Notes: generated from the letters alone by a model not told the origin. Shown: positions 49,558 through 59,147, counted from the stretch's first letter. The stretch is 64,000 nt of DNA from an uncultured Oscillibacter sp. (GCA_934574045.1 CAKTMK010000007.1:1-64000); one strand, 5' to 3'. Program-made: numbers and translations.

Positions 49558-50680
49558 GATTCGTGAAAAGATCGACGCAGTGGACGAGGAGCTGCTCAAG
49601 CTCTTCCTGACCCGGATGGCGCTGTCCGAGGACGTGGCCGCCGCCAAGAACGAGCAGGGCCTGCCCATCTGCAACCGCCAGCGGGAGCGTGAGATCCTCG
49701 CCAAGGTCACGGCGGAGGCCGGCGATAAGGAGCGCTACGCCTATCACCTGTTCACCACCCTGTTCCACCTCTCCCGCGCGCGGCAGGCGGAGCTGATGAA
49801 CGCCCCCACCCACGTGGCCGCGCAGGTGCAGGCGTCCCTCGCGGCGGGCAGCGGCGTGTTCCCCCAGACCGGTCTGGTTGCCTGTCAGGGCATGGAGGGC
49901 GCCAACTCTCAGGCCGCGTGCGACCGTCTGCTGCCCCGGGGCAACATCGTGTACGTCAAGAGCTTTGAGGCCGTGGCCTCGGCGGTGCAGTCCGGCCTGT
50001 GCCAGTTCGGCGTGCTGCCCATCGAAAACAGCTCCAACGGTTCCGTCCGCGTGGTGTACGACCTGCTCCAGCGCCAGCACCTGTCCATCGTGCGCAGCAC
50101 CCGTCTGTGCATCCGGCACGAGCTGCTGGGCCTGCCCGGGGCAAAGGCGGAGGAGCTGACGGAGATCTACTCCCATCCGCAGGCCATCGGCCAGTGCGCC
50201 CGCTTTCTGGACAGTCTGTCCGGCGTGCGCGTGATCCCCTGCGACAACACCGCCACCGCGTCCAAGATGGTGGCCGAGCGGAAGGACCCCCACGTGGCCG
50301 CCCTCTCGTCCCACGCCTGCGCCGAGCTGTACGGCCTGAGTGTGCTCAACGAGAACGTGCAGGACAGCGACAACAACTACACCCGCTTCATCTGCGTGTC
50401 CAAGGACCCGGCCATCTACGCCGGAGCCAGCCGCATCAGCCTGATTTTCGCCTGCGACAACAAGCCCGGCGCGCTCTACGACATCCTCTCCAAGCCCGCG
50501 GCGCTTGGCATCAACATGACCAAGCTGGAGAGCTGCCCCGTCACTGGCCGGAACTTCGAGTTCATCTTCTTCATCGAGCTGGAGGCCGATCTGCGGGACC
50601 CGGCGGTCCTGACCATGCTGGAGGAGATGGAGCGCGAGTGCCAGAGCTTCCACTTCCTCGGCAGCTACTCGGAAGTGTGA
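49544..50680 (+). CDS. pheA: Bifunctional chorismate mutase / prephenate dehydratase
   Basis: Leads to phenylpyruvate. 378 residues: an AroQ-type chorismate mutase at 1-85 (IREKIDAVDEELLKLFLTRM), prephenate dehydratase at about 105-285 with the TRF motif (NNYTRFICVSKDP), and an ACT domain from about 300. In the ACT domain the Phe-binding ESRP motif reads ESCP (C331), so the usual Arg is lost and Phe inhibition may be weaker; GALYDIL replaces GAL(V/L). AAGGAG lies seven bases before the ATG, inside aroC. Confidence 0.95.
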   Translation: MELSEIREKIDAVDEELLKLFLTRMALSEDVAAAKNEQGLPICNRQREREILAKVTAEAGDKERYAYHLFTTLFHLSRARQAELMNAPTHVAAQVQASLAAGSGVFPQTGLVACQGMEGANSQAACDRLLPRGNIVYVKSFEAVASAVQSGLCQFGVLPIENSSNGSVRVVYDLLQRQHLSIVRSTRLCIRHELLGLPGAKAEELTEIYSHPQAIGQCARFLDSLSGVRVIPCDNTATASKMVAERKDPHVAALSSHACAELYGLSVLNENVQDSDNNYTRFICVSKDPAIYAGASRISLIFACDNKPGALYDILSKPAALGINMTKLESCPVTGRNFEFIFFIELEADLRDPAVLTMLEEMERECQSFHFLGSYSEV

Positions 50681-50684
50681 GCCG

Positions 50685-51935
50685 ATGCCGGAAAAGATCT
50701 ACGGACTTCTGGGCCGGAAGCTGAGCCACAGCTGGTCCGTCCCCATCCACGCGGCGGTGGGAAATCCGGCGTACCGGCTCATTGAGCTGGAGCCGGAGGA
50801 CCTGCCCGCCTTTCTGGCGCGGGAGGACATCGGCGGCCTGAACGTAACCATCCCCTACAAGCGGGACGTGATGCCCCTGTGCGACGTGATCGACCCCGCC
50901 GCGCGGGACATCGGCAGCGTGAACACGCTGGTGCGCCGGGACGGGAAGCTGTACGCGTGGAACACGGACATCTCCGGCTTTTTGTTCATGGCCCGCCGGG
51001 CGGGCGTGGAGCTGAAGGACCGCAAGGTCCTCATCCTCGGCAGCGGCGGCACCTCCCTCACGGCGCAGGCCGCAGCCCGGACCTGCGGTGCGGCGGAGAT
51101 CGTGGTGGTCTCCCGCGGCGGCGCAGACAACTATGACAATCTGGACCGCCACAGCGACGCCCAGATCGTGGTGAACACCACCCCGGTGGGGATGTACCCC
51201 AACGTAGGCGCGGCGGCGGTGGATCTGTCCCGGTTCCCCGCCTGCCGGGGCGTTCTGGACGTAGTATACAACCCCCGGCGGACGGCCCTGCTCTTACAGG
51301 CGGAGTCGCTGGGCATCCCCTGCTCGGACGGTCTGCCCATGCTGGTGAATCAGGCCATCGCCGCAGAGGAGCACTTCTTTCAGCGCTCCATCGATCCGGC
51401 GGAGAACGAGCGGGTGCTGGGTCTTCTGCGCCGGGAGATGGAAAACATCGTCCTGATCGGCATGCCCGGCTGCGGAAAGACCACTGTGGGCGCGGAGCTT
51501 GCCGCGCTGACGGGCCGGGAGGCGGTGGATCTGGACGCGGAGATCGTCAAGACCGCCGGAAAGTCCATCCCGGAGATCTTCGCTCAGGACGGCGAGGCCG
51601 CTTTCCGGGCACTGGAGCGGGAGACCGCCCAGCGCTTCGGCAAGGAGAGCAGAAAGATTATCGTCTGCGGCGGCGGCATTGTGAAGGACCCCCGCAACTA
51701 CGGGCCGCTGCATCAGAACGGCCGCATCTATCAGCTGGACCGGGCGCTGGACAAGCTGCCCACCGACGGCCGCCCCCTCTCGCAGAACGCGGACCTCGCC
51801 GCCATGGCGGCGGAGCGGGGACCGCTGTACGCCCGGTTCCGGGACGCGCTGATCGACAATAACGCCGCTCCGGCGGACGCCGCCGGGGCCATCTGGAGGG
51901 ATTTTTGTGCGGATCTTGATCCTGAACGGACCTAA
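50685..51935 (+). CDS. aroE-aroK: Shikimate dehydrogenase-shikimate kinase fusion
   Basis: 416 residues joining two consecutive steps. Residues 1-245 are shikimate dehydrogenase: LLGRKLSHSWS, GLNVTIPYKRDV, the NADP loop LGSGGTSLTAQAA and NTTPVGMYPN. Residues 252-416 are shikimate kinase: Walker A GMPGCGKTT, DLDAEIVKTAGKSIPEIF, VCGGGIVK, and PLYARF near the end. The linker of six or so residues is short, so the domains probably touch. Catalytic K (NVTIPYK) and D (NTD) are present. A separate start for the kinase part at M252 has a GGGAG directly adjacent to the ATG and is unlikely. The ATG is four bases after pheA. Confidence 0.93.
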   Translation: MPEKIYGLLGRKLSHSWSVPIHAAVGNPAYRLIELEPEDLPAFLAREDIGGLNVTIPYKRDVMPLCDVIDPAARDIGSVNTLVRRDGKLYAWNTDISGFLFMARRAGVELKDRKVLILGSGGTSLTAQAAARTCGAAEIVVVSRGGADNYDNLDRHSDAQIVVNTTPVGMYPNVGAAAVDLSRFPACRGVLDVVYNPRRTALLLQAESLGIPCSDGLPMLVNQAIAAEEHFFQRSIDPAENERVLGLLRREMENIVLIGMPGCGKTTVGAELAALTGREAVDLDAEIVKTAGKSIPEIFAQDGEAAFRALERETAQRFGKESRKIIVCGGGIVKDPRNYGPLHQNGRIYQLDRALDKLPTDGRPLSQNADLAAMAAERGPLYARFRDALIDNNAAPADAAGAIWRDFCADLDPERT

Positions 51936-52332
51936 TCTGAATATGCTGGGCATCCGGGAGCCGGAGATCTATGGCCACACGACCTACGCCGACCTGTGCG
52001 CCATGATCCAAACGGAGGCGGACCGGCTGGGCGTGGAGGCCGAGTTCTTCCAGTCCAATCACGAGGGCGCGCTGGTGGACGCCATCCAGCAGGGCTACGG
52101 CCGGGTGGACGGCATCGTCATCAACCCCGGCGCGTACACCCACACCAGCGTGGCGCTGCTGGACGCGGTGAAGGCCGTGGGCATCCCCACGGTTGAGGTC
52201 CACATCTCCGACCCGGACACGCGGGAGCCCTTCCGCAAGACCTCCTACATCCGCGCCGCCTGCGTCCGGACCATCAAGGGCCGCGGGCTGGAGGGCTATC
52301 TGGAGGCCCTGCGCTTCCTCTGTGAAAAATGA
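51907..52332 (+). CDS. aroQ: Type II 3-dehydroquinate dehydratase
   Basis: Third step of the pathway: 3-dehydroquinate to 3-dehydroshikimate. 141 residues, dodecamer-forming small family. LILNGPNLNMLGIREPEIYG holds the flexible loop with the catalytic Arg and Tyr (near 17-22); INPGAYTHTSVALLDAV and VEVHISDP follow with the catalytic His in VHIS. The GTG start at 51907 lies 29 bases inside the aroE-aroK gene, with GGAGGG six bases upstream. It closes the operon. Confidence 0.97.
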   Translation: MRILILNGPNLNMLGIREPEIYGHTTYADLCAMIQTEADRLGVEAEFFQSNHEGALVDAIQQGYGRVDGIVINPGAYTHTSVALLDAVKAVGIPTVEVHISDPDTREPFRKTSYIRAACVRTIKGRGLEGYLEALRFLCEK

Positions 52333-52337
52333 CCTGT

Positions 52338-52369
52338 GAGCGCTCCCGGAAAAATTTCCGGGAGCGCTC
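52338..52369 (+). repeat. Perfect 15-bp inverted repeat after aroQ
   Basis: GAGCGCTCCCGGAAA (52338-52352) and its exact complement at 52355-52369 with a two-base loop, followed by GGCTTATC rather than a U-run. It may be a weak terminator or an mRNA 3' stabiliser of the aro operon. From 52370 to 52514 I see nothing else. Confidence 0.6.
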
Positions 52370-52514
52370 GGCTTATCAGGCCCCCTTTCAACGAGCTGCC
52401 GTGATTTTCCGCCCCCGTTCCTCCGCCGCGGCAAGTTCCCCTTCCGCAGCGCCGGTCCCGCGGGTCTGTCGGCCGTCCGTGCGTCCGGCGCGGCGGAATG
52501 GTTCCAAATTTTTC

Positions 52515-52543
52515 TTGACAATCCGGGAAAAATCAGGTAATCT
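52515..52543 (+). promoter_or_regulatory. Sigma-A promoter of the SLH protein gene
   Basis: TTGACA (52515-52520), 17-base spacer, TAATCT (52538-52543), about 95 bases before the ATG. Confidence 0.75.
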
Positions 52544-52551
52544 AAACGGCA

Positions 52552-52610
52552 GTTAGGCGCCTCTAACCACAGGGGCGTTTTCTTTTGTCCGGCAGTTAGT
52601 TTATGCTAAC
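52552..52610 (+). promoter_or_regulatory. Two identical GTTAG-N6-CTAAC dyads downstream of the promoter
   Basis: GTTAG-gcgcct-CTAAC at 52552-52567 and GTTAG-tttatg-CTAAC at 52595-52610, both preceded by GGCA, centres 43 bases apart (about four helical turns). Between them an imperfect hairpin, CGCCTC...GGGGCG then TTTTCTTTT (52557-52586), could terminate transcription. Either protein operators or paired RNA elements are possible. Confidence 0.5.
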
Positions 52611-52637
52611 CCGAGATCTGCACGCAGGAGGACTACC

Positions 52638-55600
52638 ATGCTGAAACAACGCGCACTCAGTCTCCTGATGGCAGTAATGCTGCTTTTCTCCCTTGCGCCG
52701 ACCGCGGCGCTGGCGGCGGAGAGCGGCAGCATCGCCATTCAGGAGCAGGCGGTCGCCGTGTCGGCCGCTTCCGTCACCGTCAACATAACGGAATACGAGG
52801 AACTCAGCGGCGCAAAGCTGAAGCTCACCGCCGGTCCCGCCGGCACCCAGAGCGACTACGATATGAAGGGCCGCACGACGCTCAAGGTCCTGACCTTTAC
52901 AGGCCCCGGCACGTATGAATTTCAATTTGACCCCGGCCATCTCACCGCAGGCGAAAACGTGCAGGCGTTCCTGTTTTACTACGACGCCGATCAGGACAAG
53001 GCCACCTATCGGTACAGCGATCCGGTGGACATTGTGGACGGTGAGCCGGTCCCCTCTGCGGCCATCGTCACCGACCCGGTGACTGACCGCACCACGGAGC
53101 TGACCGTCAAGCTGAGCTGCCTGCCGGAGCGCGGCATCTTCCGCGTCATCCAGCTGGAGGGCGGCGAGACGTTCCGCTCCGACAAGCTCAACAGCTATCC
53201 ATGCCTTGCGTTCTCCCTTCTCTCCAACCTGAAAAACGGGGAGAACACGCTGGCCCTCTCCTCCGCTCCCGCCGCCGGAAGCCGCCTGCTGGCCGTTATC
53301 CGGGACTCCACCGGAGAGGATGCGGCGGACTATCTCTCCGCGCCGGTCACAGTAACCGCAGAGCAGGAGCCGTCCATCGTCTCCATTACGGGCGGCGCGG
53401 ACAGCGCATCGCGGCAGGTCACCGTCCATCTGACCCGCATTCCCTCCCGCGGCACCCTCAAGATCATCGAGCTGGACCCGGGCGAGGCCGTCCCTGCCGG
53501 TGTGTTCGACGCGGGCTATGACGCGCTTTACACCGGCTATTTCTTCTCCGCCGGATTGAAGGCCGGGGACAACGTGCTCACGCTGACCCGGTCCCCCTCC
53601 GCCGGAAAGGTGCTCTACGCCGCGGTGCGGGACGCCTCGGGCGAAGCGGCGGTGGATTTCGTGTCCGACGGTGCTGCGGTGGCCGCGGCCAGCGTGCCGT
53701 TCCATGTGTTCATCAAGGGCGAGCTGACGGACCGGAGCACTGCCGCCGCCTTTGTGACCAAAATGAAATCCTCCTCCCAGACGCCCAGCACGCTGGAGAG
53801 CGCCCTCCTCTGCCGCTCCGGCGCGGACGGCGCGGCGGACGTCTCCGCCCCGCTGGCGCGGGCGGAAGCCGCCAAGGCGGGCGGCGAGCTGGCCTTCACC
53901 GGCCTTTCCGGCCTGACCGCCGGGGAAACGCTGAAGCTGGCGGTGACCTATGACGGCGGCAGGACCGCCGAGTGGACATACACCGTCTGCGACGCGGACG
54001 AGACGGACAGCTTCCGCATCGTGGAGCAGTCCTTTACCACCGCCTCCACCACCGTCACCATGGAGGTCTCCGGCTACAACTGGTACAACAACCGGGCGGA
54101 CTGGAGCCGCATCTGCATCTCCGCCGGCAGCGCCATGCAGACCCAGCCCGGAGACGACGAGGGACGGGAGGATCTGAGCAGTCAGGTCTATACCGGCAAA
54201 GGGACATACACCTTTACCATTCCCCAGGACCGGATGAGCGCGCTGAAGGCGGGCGATTCCATCATGGCCGCCCTGCGCTTTTACGACGGAGACGGCGTCG
54301 AGGGCATTGACGACCGGGAGTATTACGCCGCGGTGGACACCGTTCTGATCTCCGCCGCCGCCAAAACGCCGCTGGAGCGGCTGGCCAACTGCTCCGCCGC
54401 CATTCTCAGGGACGGAAAGCCCTGGTCCGGCTCATTCCGGCAGGAACAGACCACGCTGGACTACTCTGTGACGCTGGACGACGAGATCCCCAGCGGCACG
54501 CTTGGCTTTTACGCCTATCCCGGCAACACCAGCTTTGACCCGGACGGCAACCACAAGCTCTCTCTGGGCAGCCGGAAGATCACCCGGAGCGGCTCCGGGT
54601 CCATCTCTCTGGACCTGTCGGCTGTCCCGGTGGGCTACCGGGTGGTGGCCAGCCTGTACGTCTGCATCGACGGCGAGGACTGGTACCGCACCGTCACCTC
54701 CGACCAGCGGCCTGAGGTGGTGGATGAAAACGGGCAGGGCTTTCAGAATTATGAGTACCCCGACGCGGCGATCGACGAAACGGAGCTTCAGGCCGGGGCC
54801 GTCAGCCTGCACGTCTCCCTTACCGGCGACGAGCGGCTGTTTCAGGCGGCCAGAGAGGGAAAGACCACCATCTCCATCTCCGTCGCCCAGTATCCCGACG
54901 GGCAGAGCTTTGACTTTGAAGGAGCCGATCAGATCTCTCTGGCCCGCAGTATTCTGGCCACGCAGGCGTTCAGCGGCCGGGAGATCGCGCTGGAGCACCC
55001 GCTGAAGGCGGGCTACCGCGTCCGTGCCGTGGCCTACTGGACGCAGAACGCGGACATCTTCCTCGCTCCCGGCAACGATTATGAGGAGAAGTTCCACAAG
55101 CAGGACGACTCCGTGCTGATCTCCGGCGCGCCGGAGGCCCTCTCCGTGACCGCCGAAGGGACCGTCTCCGCCGGAGATGCCTCCCTCGTCTTTACCGTCG
55201 GCGGGACCGTCCCCAGCGGCTCCCTGCTGCTGGTCAAGAGCTACGACGCCGCCGACACGAATCTCTCCAGTGCCGGGGGTGAGCTGGTCGGCATCGTCCA
55301 GCAGGTGACGGGCGGTGCCGTCACCGTCCCGGTCAGCGGCGCGCTGACCGCCGGAAGGCAGGTGGCGGCGTTCCTGCTCAGCGGCGGCGAGGTGCGGGCC
55401 CGGTCCCAGCCCGTGACGGTGAGCGCGGCCCGCCCCGCGGCTCCGTTCACCGCAGCGGTCTCCGGCACGCTGACGCCGGATTCCACCCAGCTCTCCTTCA
55501 CCCTTTCCGCCGCCGATCCCTCCAGCGAGATCAACGCGGTCTACCTCTGCCGCGTCGTCAACGGAAACGCGGAGTACGACGCGCCGGTGGCGACTCTGCG

Positions 55601-58600
55601 GAACGTCCGGCCCGGCGCCCTCGCGTTCGCCATCCCCGCCGGGAGCCTGACGGCCGGTGAAACGCTGCGCATCGTGGTCCAGTATTGGAAAAATGACGAC
55701 CTCGCGTGGTTCAGCGCGGCGGATGTGCCCGTCGCGGCGGAGCATGAGCAGGACGTGATCGCCATTCAGGAAACCTCGTTCACAGAGGATTCCGTCACCG
55801 TCACCGTCCGGGTAAGCGGGTATGAGTCCTTCCGGAACTGCTCGATCTTCCTGACCACCGGCGCGCCCTTTACCGACGGCGACGGCGACAGCCGCACCCG
55901 GCTCGGCAGCCAGAAGTACACCGCCGCCGGAACGTATACGTTCACCCTCAGCGCCGGACAGCTCAAAGGCGGCAATACCGTTCAGGCGCACCTCTACCGG
56001 TACGACGGGGATCTTGACCGGACCTACTACCAGTACAGCGGCGCCGTTCCCATCGAAAAGGGACCCACGGAGCCGGAGGTATCCATCGTGACCCGCGCCG
56101 TCACCACGGATACGGCGGCGGTCTATGTCTCCGCCAGCTTTGACGGCAGCGCTCTGCTGACGCTGTACGCCTACACCGGCGGCCGCTTTGACCCCTCCTC
56201 CATGACGGAGGCGGAGTACAACGGCTACGCCGCCATCAGTTATCTCCCCTCCGCGCCGGACGGCTCGTTCAAGGTGGAGCTGAACGGCGTCCGCCCCGCC
56301 GCCGGGAGCCGCCTGACCGCGGTGCTGTGGAGGGGCGGCCTGGGGAAAACGGTGCTGGCCCAGTCCGCGCCGGTGGAGGTGACGGCCGCGCCGGAAAAGG
56401 AGCCGCCCACCGCCTACATCCTCACCCAGCGGCTCACCGCCGGAATGACGTATCTGACGGCCTCCCTGCGCTTCGACTCCAGCATCAGCTCCGCGGACTA
56501 CAAGCTCTATCAGTTCCGCGGCGATACGCTGGACACGGAAACGGCGGAGCTGCTCAATTACGGCAGTCTCTACCGCAGCGCCCTCAACCAGTCCATCCGG
56601 CTGGGCATCGGCACGCTCAAGCCCGGCAGCAGTCTTCAGCTCGTGCTGACCGCCGGAGGCGAGGAGGTCCGCTCCAACATCATCACCGTCCTGCCCTCCC
56701 CCGACTGGGGAACGCCCTACGCCGCGTTCGCCGTCAGCGCCGTGAAAAGCGACTCCGATTCCGTGGCCCTGACCGTGGACTACTCCGACCAGTACCTCAC
56801 CATGGGCGATGAGTTTTACTGCGACGTGACGGTATACGCCTGCTCCGGTGCGTACACGGATGAAGAGATCGAGGACGGCGAGCTTTGGGAGAACTACACG
56901 CTCTGCCGCGCGGTGGCCAAGGCAAACTCCCGTCAGGGCGCGCAGACCTGCGGCGGTCTGACCCTCTCGTTCTTCGAGCACGCCCAGCTCAAAGCGGGCG
57001 AAAAGCTCTTTATCAAGCTGCGTCTGCCCCATGTGGAGTGGGAGGGCGAGGAGGTGGACTATGTCTCCGCCTCCATCCCGGTCCTCGCCGCCGAGGCGGA
57101 GATCCCGGACTATCAGGTGGTCCTGTACAACCTGAGCGCGGATACCTCCCGCGGCGGGCGGCTGCGGGCCATTCTGGAACGGCTCGCCATCCCCGTGCAG
57201 GAGATGACCTATGCCCGGCTGAATGAATCCGTCGGCTATCTGGCGGGTCTGGAGGGCTATGAAGCCGCCGGTGCGCCCTATGACGGCGAGGACCGCGCCG
57301 CCGAGTTCATGCTGATCTGCAATCTGCCGGAGGCGCTGCTGGACCGGTTCCTGGACGCCATGCAGGAAAACGGCCTGCGGATCGACCACAAAGCGGTAGT
57401 CACCGCCTACAACCGGGATATGCGCTTCTGCGAGCTGATGGACGAGATCGCCGGGGAGCACAGCGTGTTCCAGATGCTCCTGACGCTCAGCGGCATGACC
57501 TCCGTGAGCAAAGCGCTGACGGAGGCGGAGTACGGCTCCTCTCCCAGCTGGGCGTCCTTCCAGACGGCGCTGGCCGCGGCGGAGGGGCTGATCCGCAGCG
57601 AGGAGCCGTCCTATGAGGCGCTCTCCGCCGCCTATGAGACGCTGAAGACGGAATATCTGGCCGTGACGGGTCTGACGGAGCTGTCCGGCGCCGCCGTCAT
57701 CACGCTCACGCCCGAGGAGGGCGGCGCTTTCACCCTGACCGTTTCCGTGCAGGACGGGCCGGAGGGCGCGGAGTACGAATACCTCTGGAGCAGCGGAGAA
57801 ACGGCCCGCACCGTCACCGGAATTCCCGCGGAGCGGCTCATCGGAACCACCGTCACCGTGACGGGTCCGCGCTTCCACGGCGCACTCACCGCCCAGCTTC
57901 AGGTCCCCGCGCTGCCCGCGCCCGCCGTCACCGCCGGTCCCGGCACGGTCACCGTCCGGTTCCGGGAAGCCGCCGCGGGTAAAAACACTCCCGCCGCCGC
58001 GCAGTATATCGCGGAGCTGCTTCTCAACGGCGCGCCGGTGTCGTCCAAAACCGTAACGGCGGCCCAGAGCGTCACCTTCACCGGTCTGGCCGAAAAGACC
58101 GCCTACACCGTCCGGATGTACGCCGTCAGCCCCGTGGGCCGCAGCGACATCCTGACGCAGACCGTCACCACCACCGCCGCCAGCCACTCCGGCGGCGGGT
58201 CCGGCGGGTCTTCCGGCGGCGGTTCTTCCTCCGGCGGCGGCAGCTCTGCCGGCAGTCCCTCCTCCGGCGCATCCGTCAGGACCAACCCGGACGGAAGCCG
58301 GACCTCCACAGTCACCAACGCCGCCACCGGCGCTGCGACCGAAACGACGAGCCGTCCCGACGGCTCCACCTCTGTGGTGGAGACCCAAAAGAACGGCACC
58401 GTCACCACCACCGTCACCGCCGCCAGCGGCGTGAAAACACGGACGGTGGAAAAACCGGGCGCGGAGACCTCCGTCTCCGTTACGGTCCCCGGCGGCGCGG
58501 ACGCCGGGACGGTGATCCTCCCGGTGCAGCCCTCCGCCGGACTGGTGGCGGTGGATGCCGCCACCGGCAAGATCCTCAAGCTCTCCGTCCCCACGGCGGA

Positions 58601-59147
58601 GGGACTGGCCGTCCGGCTGGACGGCTCCGCCGAGCTGATCCTGCGCGACGGCGGAAAGGTCTTTGACGACACGCGGGACCACTGGACCCGGGACGCCGTC
58701 TCCTTCGCCGCCGCCCGCGGACTGCTCACTGGAAAGGCGGAGGACCGCTTCGCCCCCAACGACGCCACCACCCGCGCCCAGATCATGACCGTGATGGCCC
58801 GTCTGAATGACGCGGATACCTCGGACCGTCCCCTTGAAAAGGGCGTTGCGTGGGCGAAGGCGCAGGGCATTTCCGACGGGTCCAATGCCAACGCAGCCGT
58901 CTCCCGCCAGCAGCTCGTCACGATGCTCTGGCGCGCGGCGGGCAGTCAGGCGGCGGAAGACGCCGACCTGACCGGCTTCTCCGACGCAGGCGCGGTCAGC
59001 TCCTACGCCGAGCAGGCGATGCGCTGGGCTGTGGCCGTCGGGCTGATCGGCGGGACAAGCAGCGGAGCGCTGGACCCCGCCGGGACCGCGACCCGCGGAC
59101 AGTTCGCTGTGATCCTTCAGCGGTACATCAGCCTGATGTGCCGGTAA
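52638..59147 (+). CDS. Large modular cell-surface protein with C-terminal SLH domains
   Basis: 2169 residues, exported. A signal peptide (about 1-26, LLMAVMLLFSLAPTAALAAE) opens it. Then follow beta-rich modules of two recurring kinds: A at about 31-138, 458-574 and 1041-1143 (shared pattern VTVxVSGYxxF...GTYTFTL...LKAGxxVxAxLxxYDGD); B at about 140-244, 246-354 and 1148-1255. Next come a helical FIVAR-like piece (about 1619-1685), a fibronectin-III-like domain (about 1757-1838), a Gly/Ser linker (about 1850-1876), a Thr-rich stretch, and three SLH repeats (about 2008-2169) that bind pyruvylated cell-wall glycans. No catalytic motif was found; adhesion or S-layer role is inferred. AGGAGG lies six bases before the ATG. 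Confidence 0.93.
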   Translation: MLKQRALSLLMAVMLLFSLAPTAALAAESGSIAIQEQAVAVSAASVTVNITEYEELSGAKLKLTAGPAGTQSDYDMKGRTTLKVLTFTGPGTYEFQFDPGHLTAGENVQAFLFYYDADQDKATYRYSDPVDIVDGEPVPSAAIVTDPVTDRTTELTVKLSCLPERGIFRVIQLEGGETFRSDKLNSYPCLAFSLLSNLKNGENTLALSSAPAAGSRLLAVIRDSTGEDAADYLSAPVTVTAEQEPSIVSITGGADSASRQVTVHLTRIPSRGTLKIIELDPGEAVPAGVFDAGYDALYTGYFFSAGLKAGDNVLTLTRSPSAGKVLYAAVRDASGEAAVDFVSDGAAVAAASVPFHVFIKGELTDRSTAAAFVTKMKSSSQTPSTLESALLCRSGADGAADVSAPLARAEAAKAGGELAFTGLSGLTAGETLKLAVTYDGGRTAEWTYTVCDADETDSFRIVEQSFTTASTTVTMEVSGYNWYNNRADWSRICISAGSAMQTQPGDDEGREDLSSQVYTGKGTYTFTIPQDRMSALKAGDSIMAALRFYDGDGVEGIDDREYYAAVDTVLISAAAKTPLERLANCSAAILRDGKPWSGSFRQEQTTLDYSVTLDDEIPSGTLGFYAYPGNTSFDPDGNHKLSLGSRKITRSGSGSISLDLSAVPVGYRVVASLYVCIDGEDWYRTVTSDQRPEVVDENGQGFQNYEYPDAAIDETELQAGAVSLHVSLTGDERLFQAAREGKTTISISVAQYPDGQSFDFEGADQISLARSILATQAFSGREIALEHPLKAGYRVRAVAYWTQNADIFLAPGNDYEEKFHKQDDSVLISGAPEALSVTAEGTVSAGDASLVFTVGGTVPSGSLLLVKSYDAADTNLSSAGGELVGIVQQVTGGAVTVPVSGALTAGRQVAAFLLSGGEVRARSQPVTVSAARPAAPFTAAVSGTLTPDSTQLSFTLSAADPSSEINAVYLCRVVNGNAEYDAPVATLRNVRPGALAFAIPAGSLTAGETLRIVVQYWKNDDLAWFSAADVPVAAEHEQDVIAIQETSFTEDSVTVTVRVSGYESFRNCSIFLTTGAPFTDGDGDSRTRLGSQKYTAAGTYTFTLSAGQLKGGNTVQAHLYRYDGDLDRTYYQYSGAVPIEKGPTEPEVSIVTRAVTTDTAAVYVSASFDGSALLTLYAYTGGRFDPSSMTEAEYNGYAAISYLPSAPDGSFKVELNGVRPAAGSRLTAVLWRGGLGKTVLAQSAPVEVTAAPEKEPPTAYILTQRLTAGMTYLTASLRFDSSISSADYKLYQFRGDTLDTETAELLNYGSLYRSALNQSIRLGIGTLKPGSSLQLVLTAGGEEVRSNIITVLPSPDWGTPYAAFAVSAVKSDSDSVALTVDYSDQYLTMGDEFYCDVTVYACSGAYTDEEIEDGELWENYTLCRAVAKANSRQGAQTCGGLTLSFFEHAQLKAGEKLFIKLRLPHVEWEGEEVDYVSASIPVLAAEAEIPDYQVVLYNLSADTSRGGRLRAILERLAIPVQEMTYARLNESVGYLAGLEGYEAAGAPYDGEDRAAEFMLICNLPEALLDRFLDAMQENGLRIDHKAVVTAYNRDMRFCELMDEIAGEHSVFQMLLTLSGMTSVSKALTEAEYGSSPSWASFQTALAAAEGLIRSEEPSYEALSAAYETLKTEYLAVTGLTELSGAAVITLTPEEGGAFTLTVSVQDGPEGAEYEYLWSSGETARTVTGIPAERLIGTTVTVTGPRFHGALTAQLQVPALPAPAVTAGPGTVTVRFREAAAGKNTPAAAQYIAELLLNGAPVSSKTVTAAQSVTFTGLAEKTAYTVRMYAVSPVGRSDILTQTVTTTAASHSGGGSGGSSGGGSSSGGGSSAGSPSSGASVRTNPDGSRTSTVTNAATGAATETTSRPDGSTSVVETQKNGTVTTTVTAASGVKTRTVEKPGAETSVSVTVPGGADAGTVILPVQPSAGLVAVDAATGKILKLSVPTAEGLAVRLDGSAELILRDGGKVFDDTRDHWTRDAVSFAAARGLLTGKAEDRFAPNDATTRAQIMTVMARLNDADTSDRPLEKGVAWAKAQGISDGSNANAAVSRQQLVTMLWRAAGSQAAEDADLTGFSDAGAVSSYAEQAMRWAVAVGLIGGTSSGALDPAGTATRGQFAVILQRYISLMCR

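Noticed and set aside
51438..51935. Independent shikimate kinase starting at the internal Met252
   Set aside because: The GGGAG is adjacent to the ATG with no spacing and the frame is continuous with AroE.
52557..52586. Cobalamin or c-di-GMP riboswitch before the SLH gene
   Set aside because: Leader is too short and lacks the conserved words of both classes.
54432..58682. 1416-codon open frame on the minus strand, antisense to the SLH gene
   Set aside because: Result of GC-rich third positions in the true gene; composition is Gly/Arg/Asp-rich and without domains, and no ribosome binding site is present.
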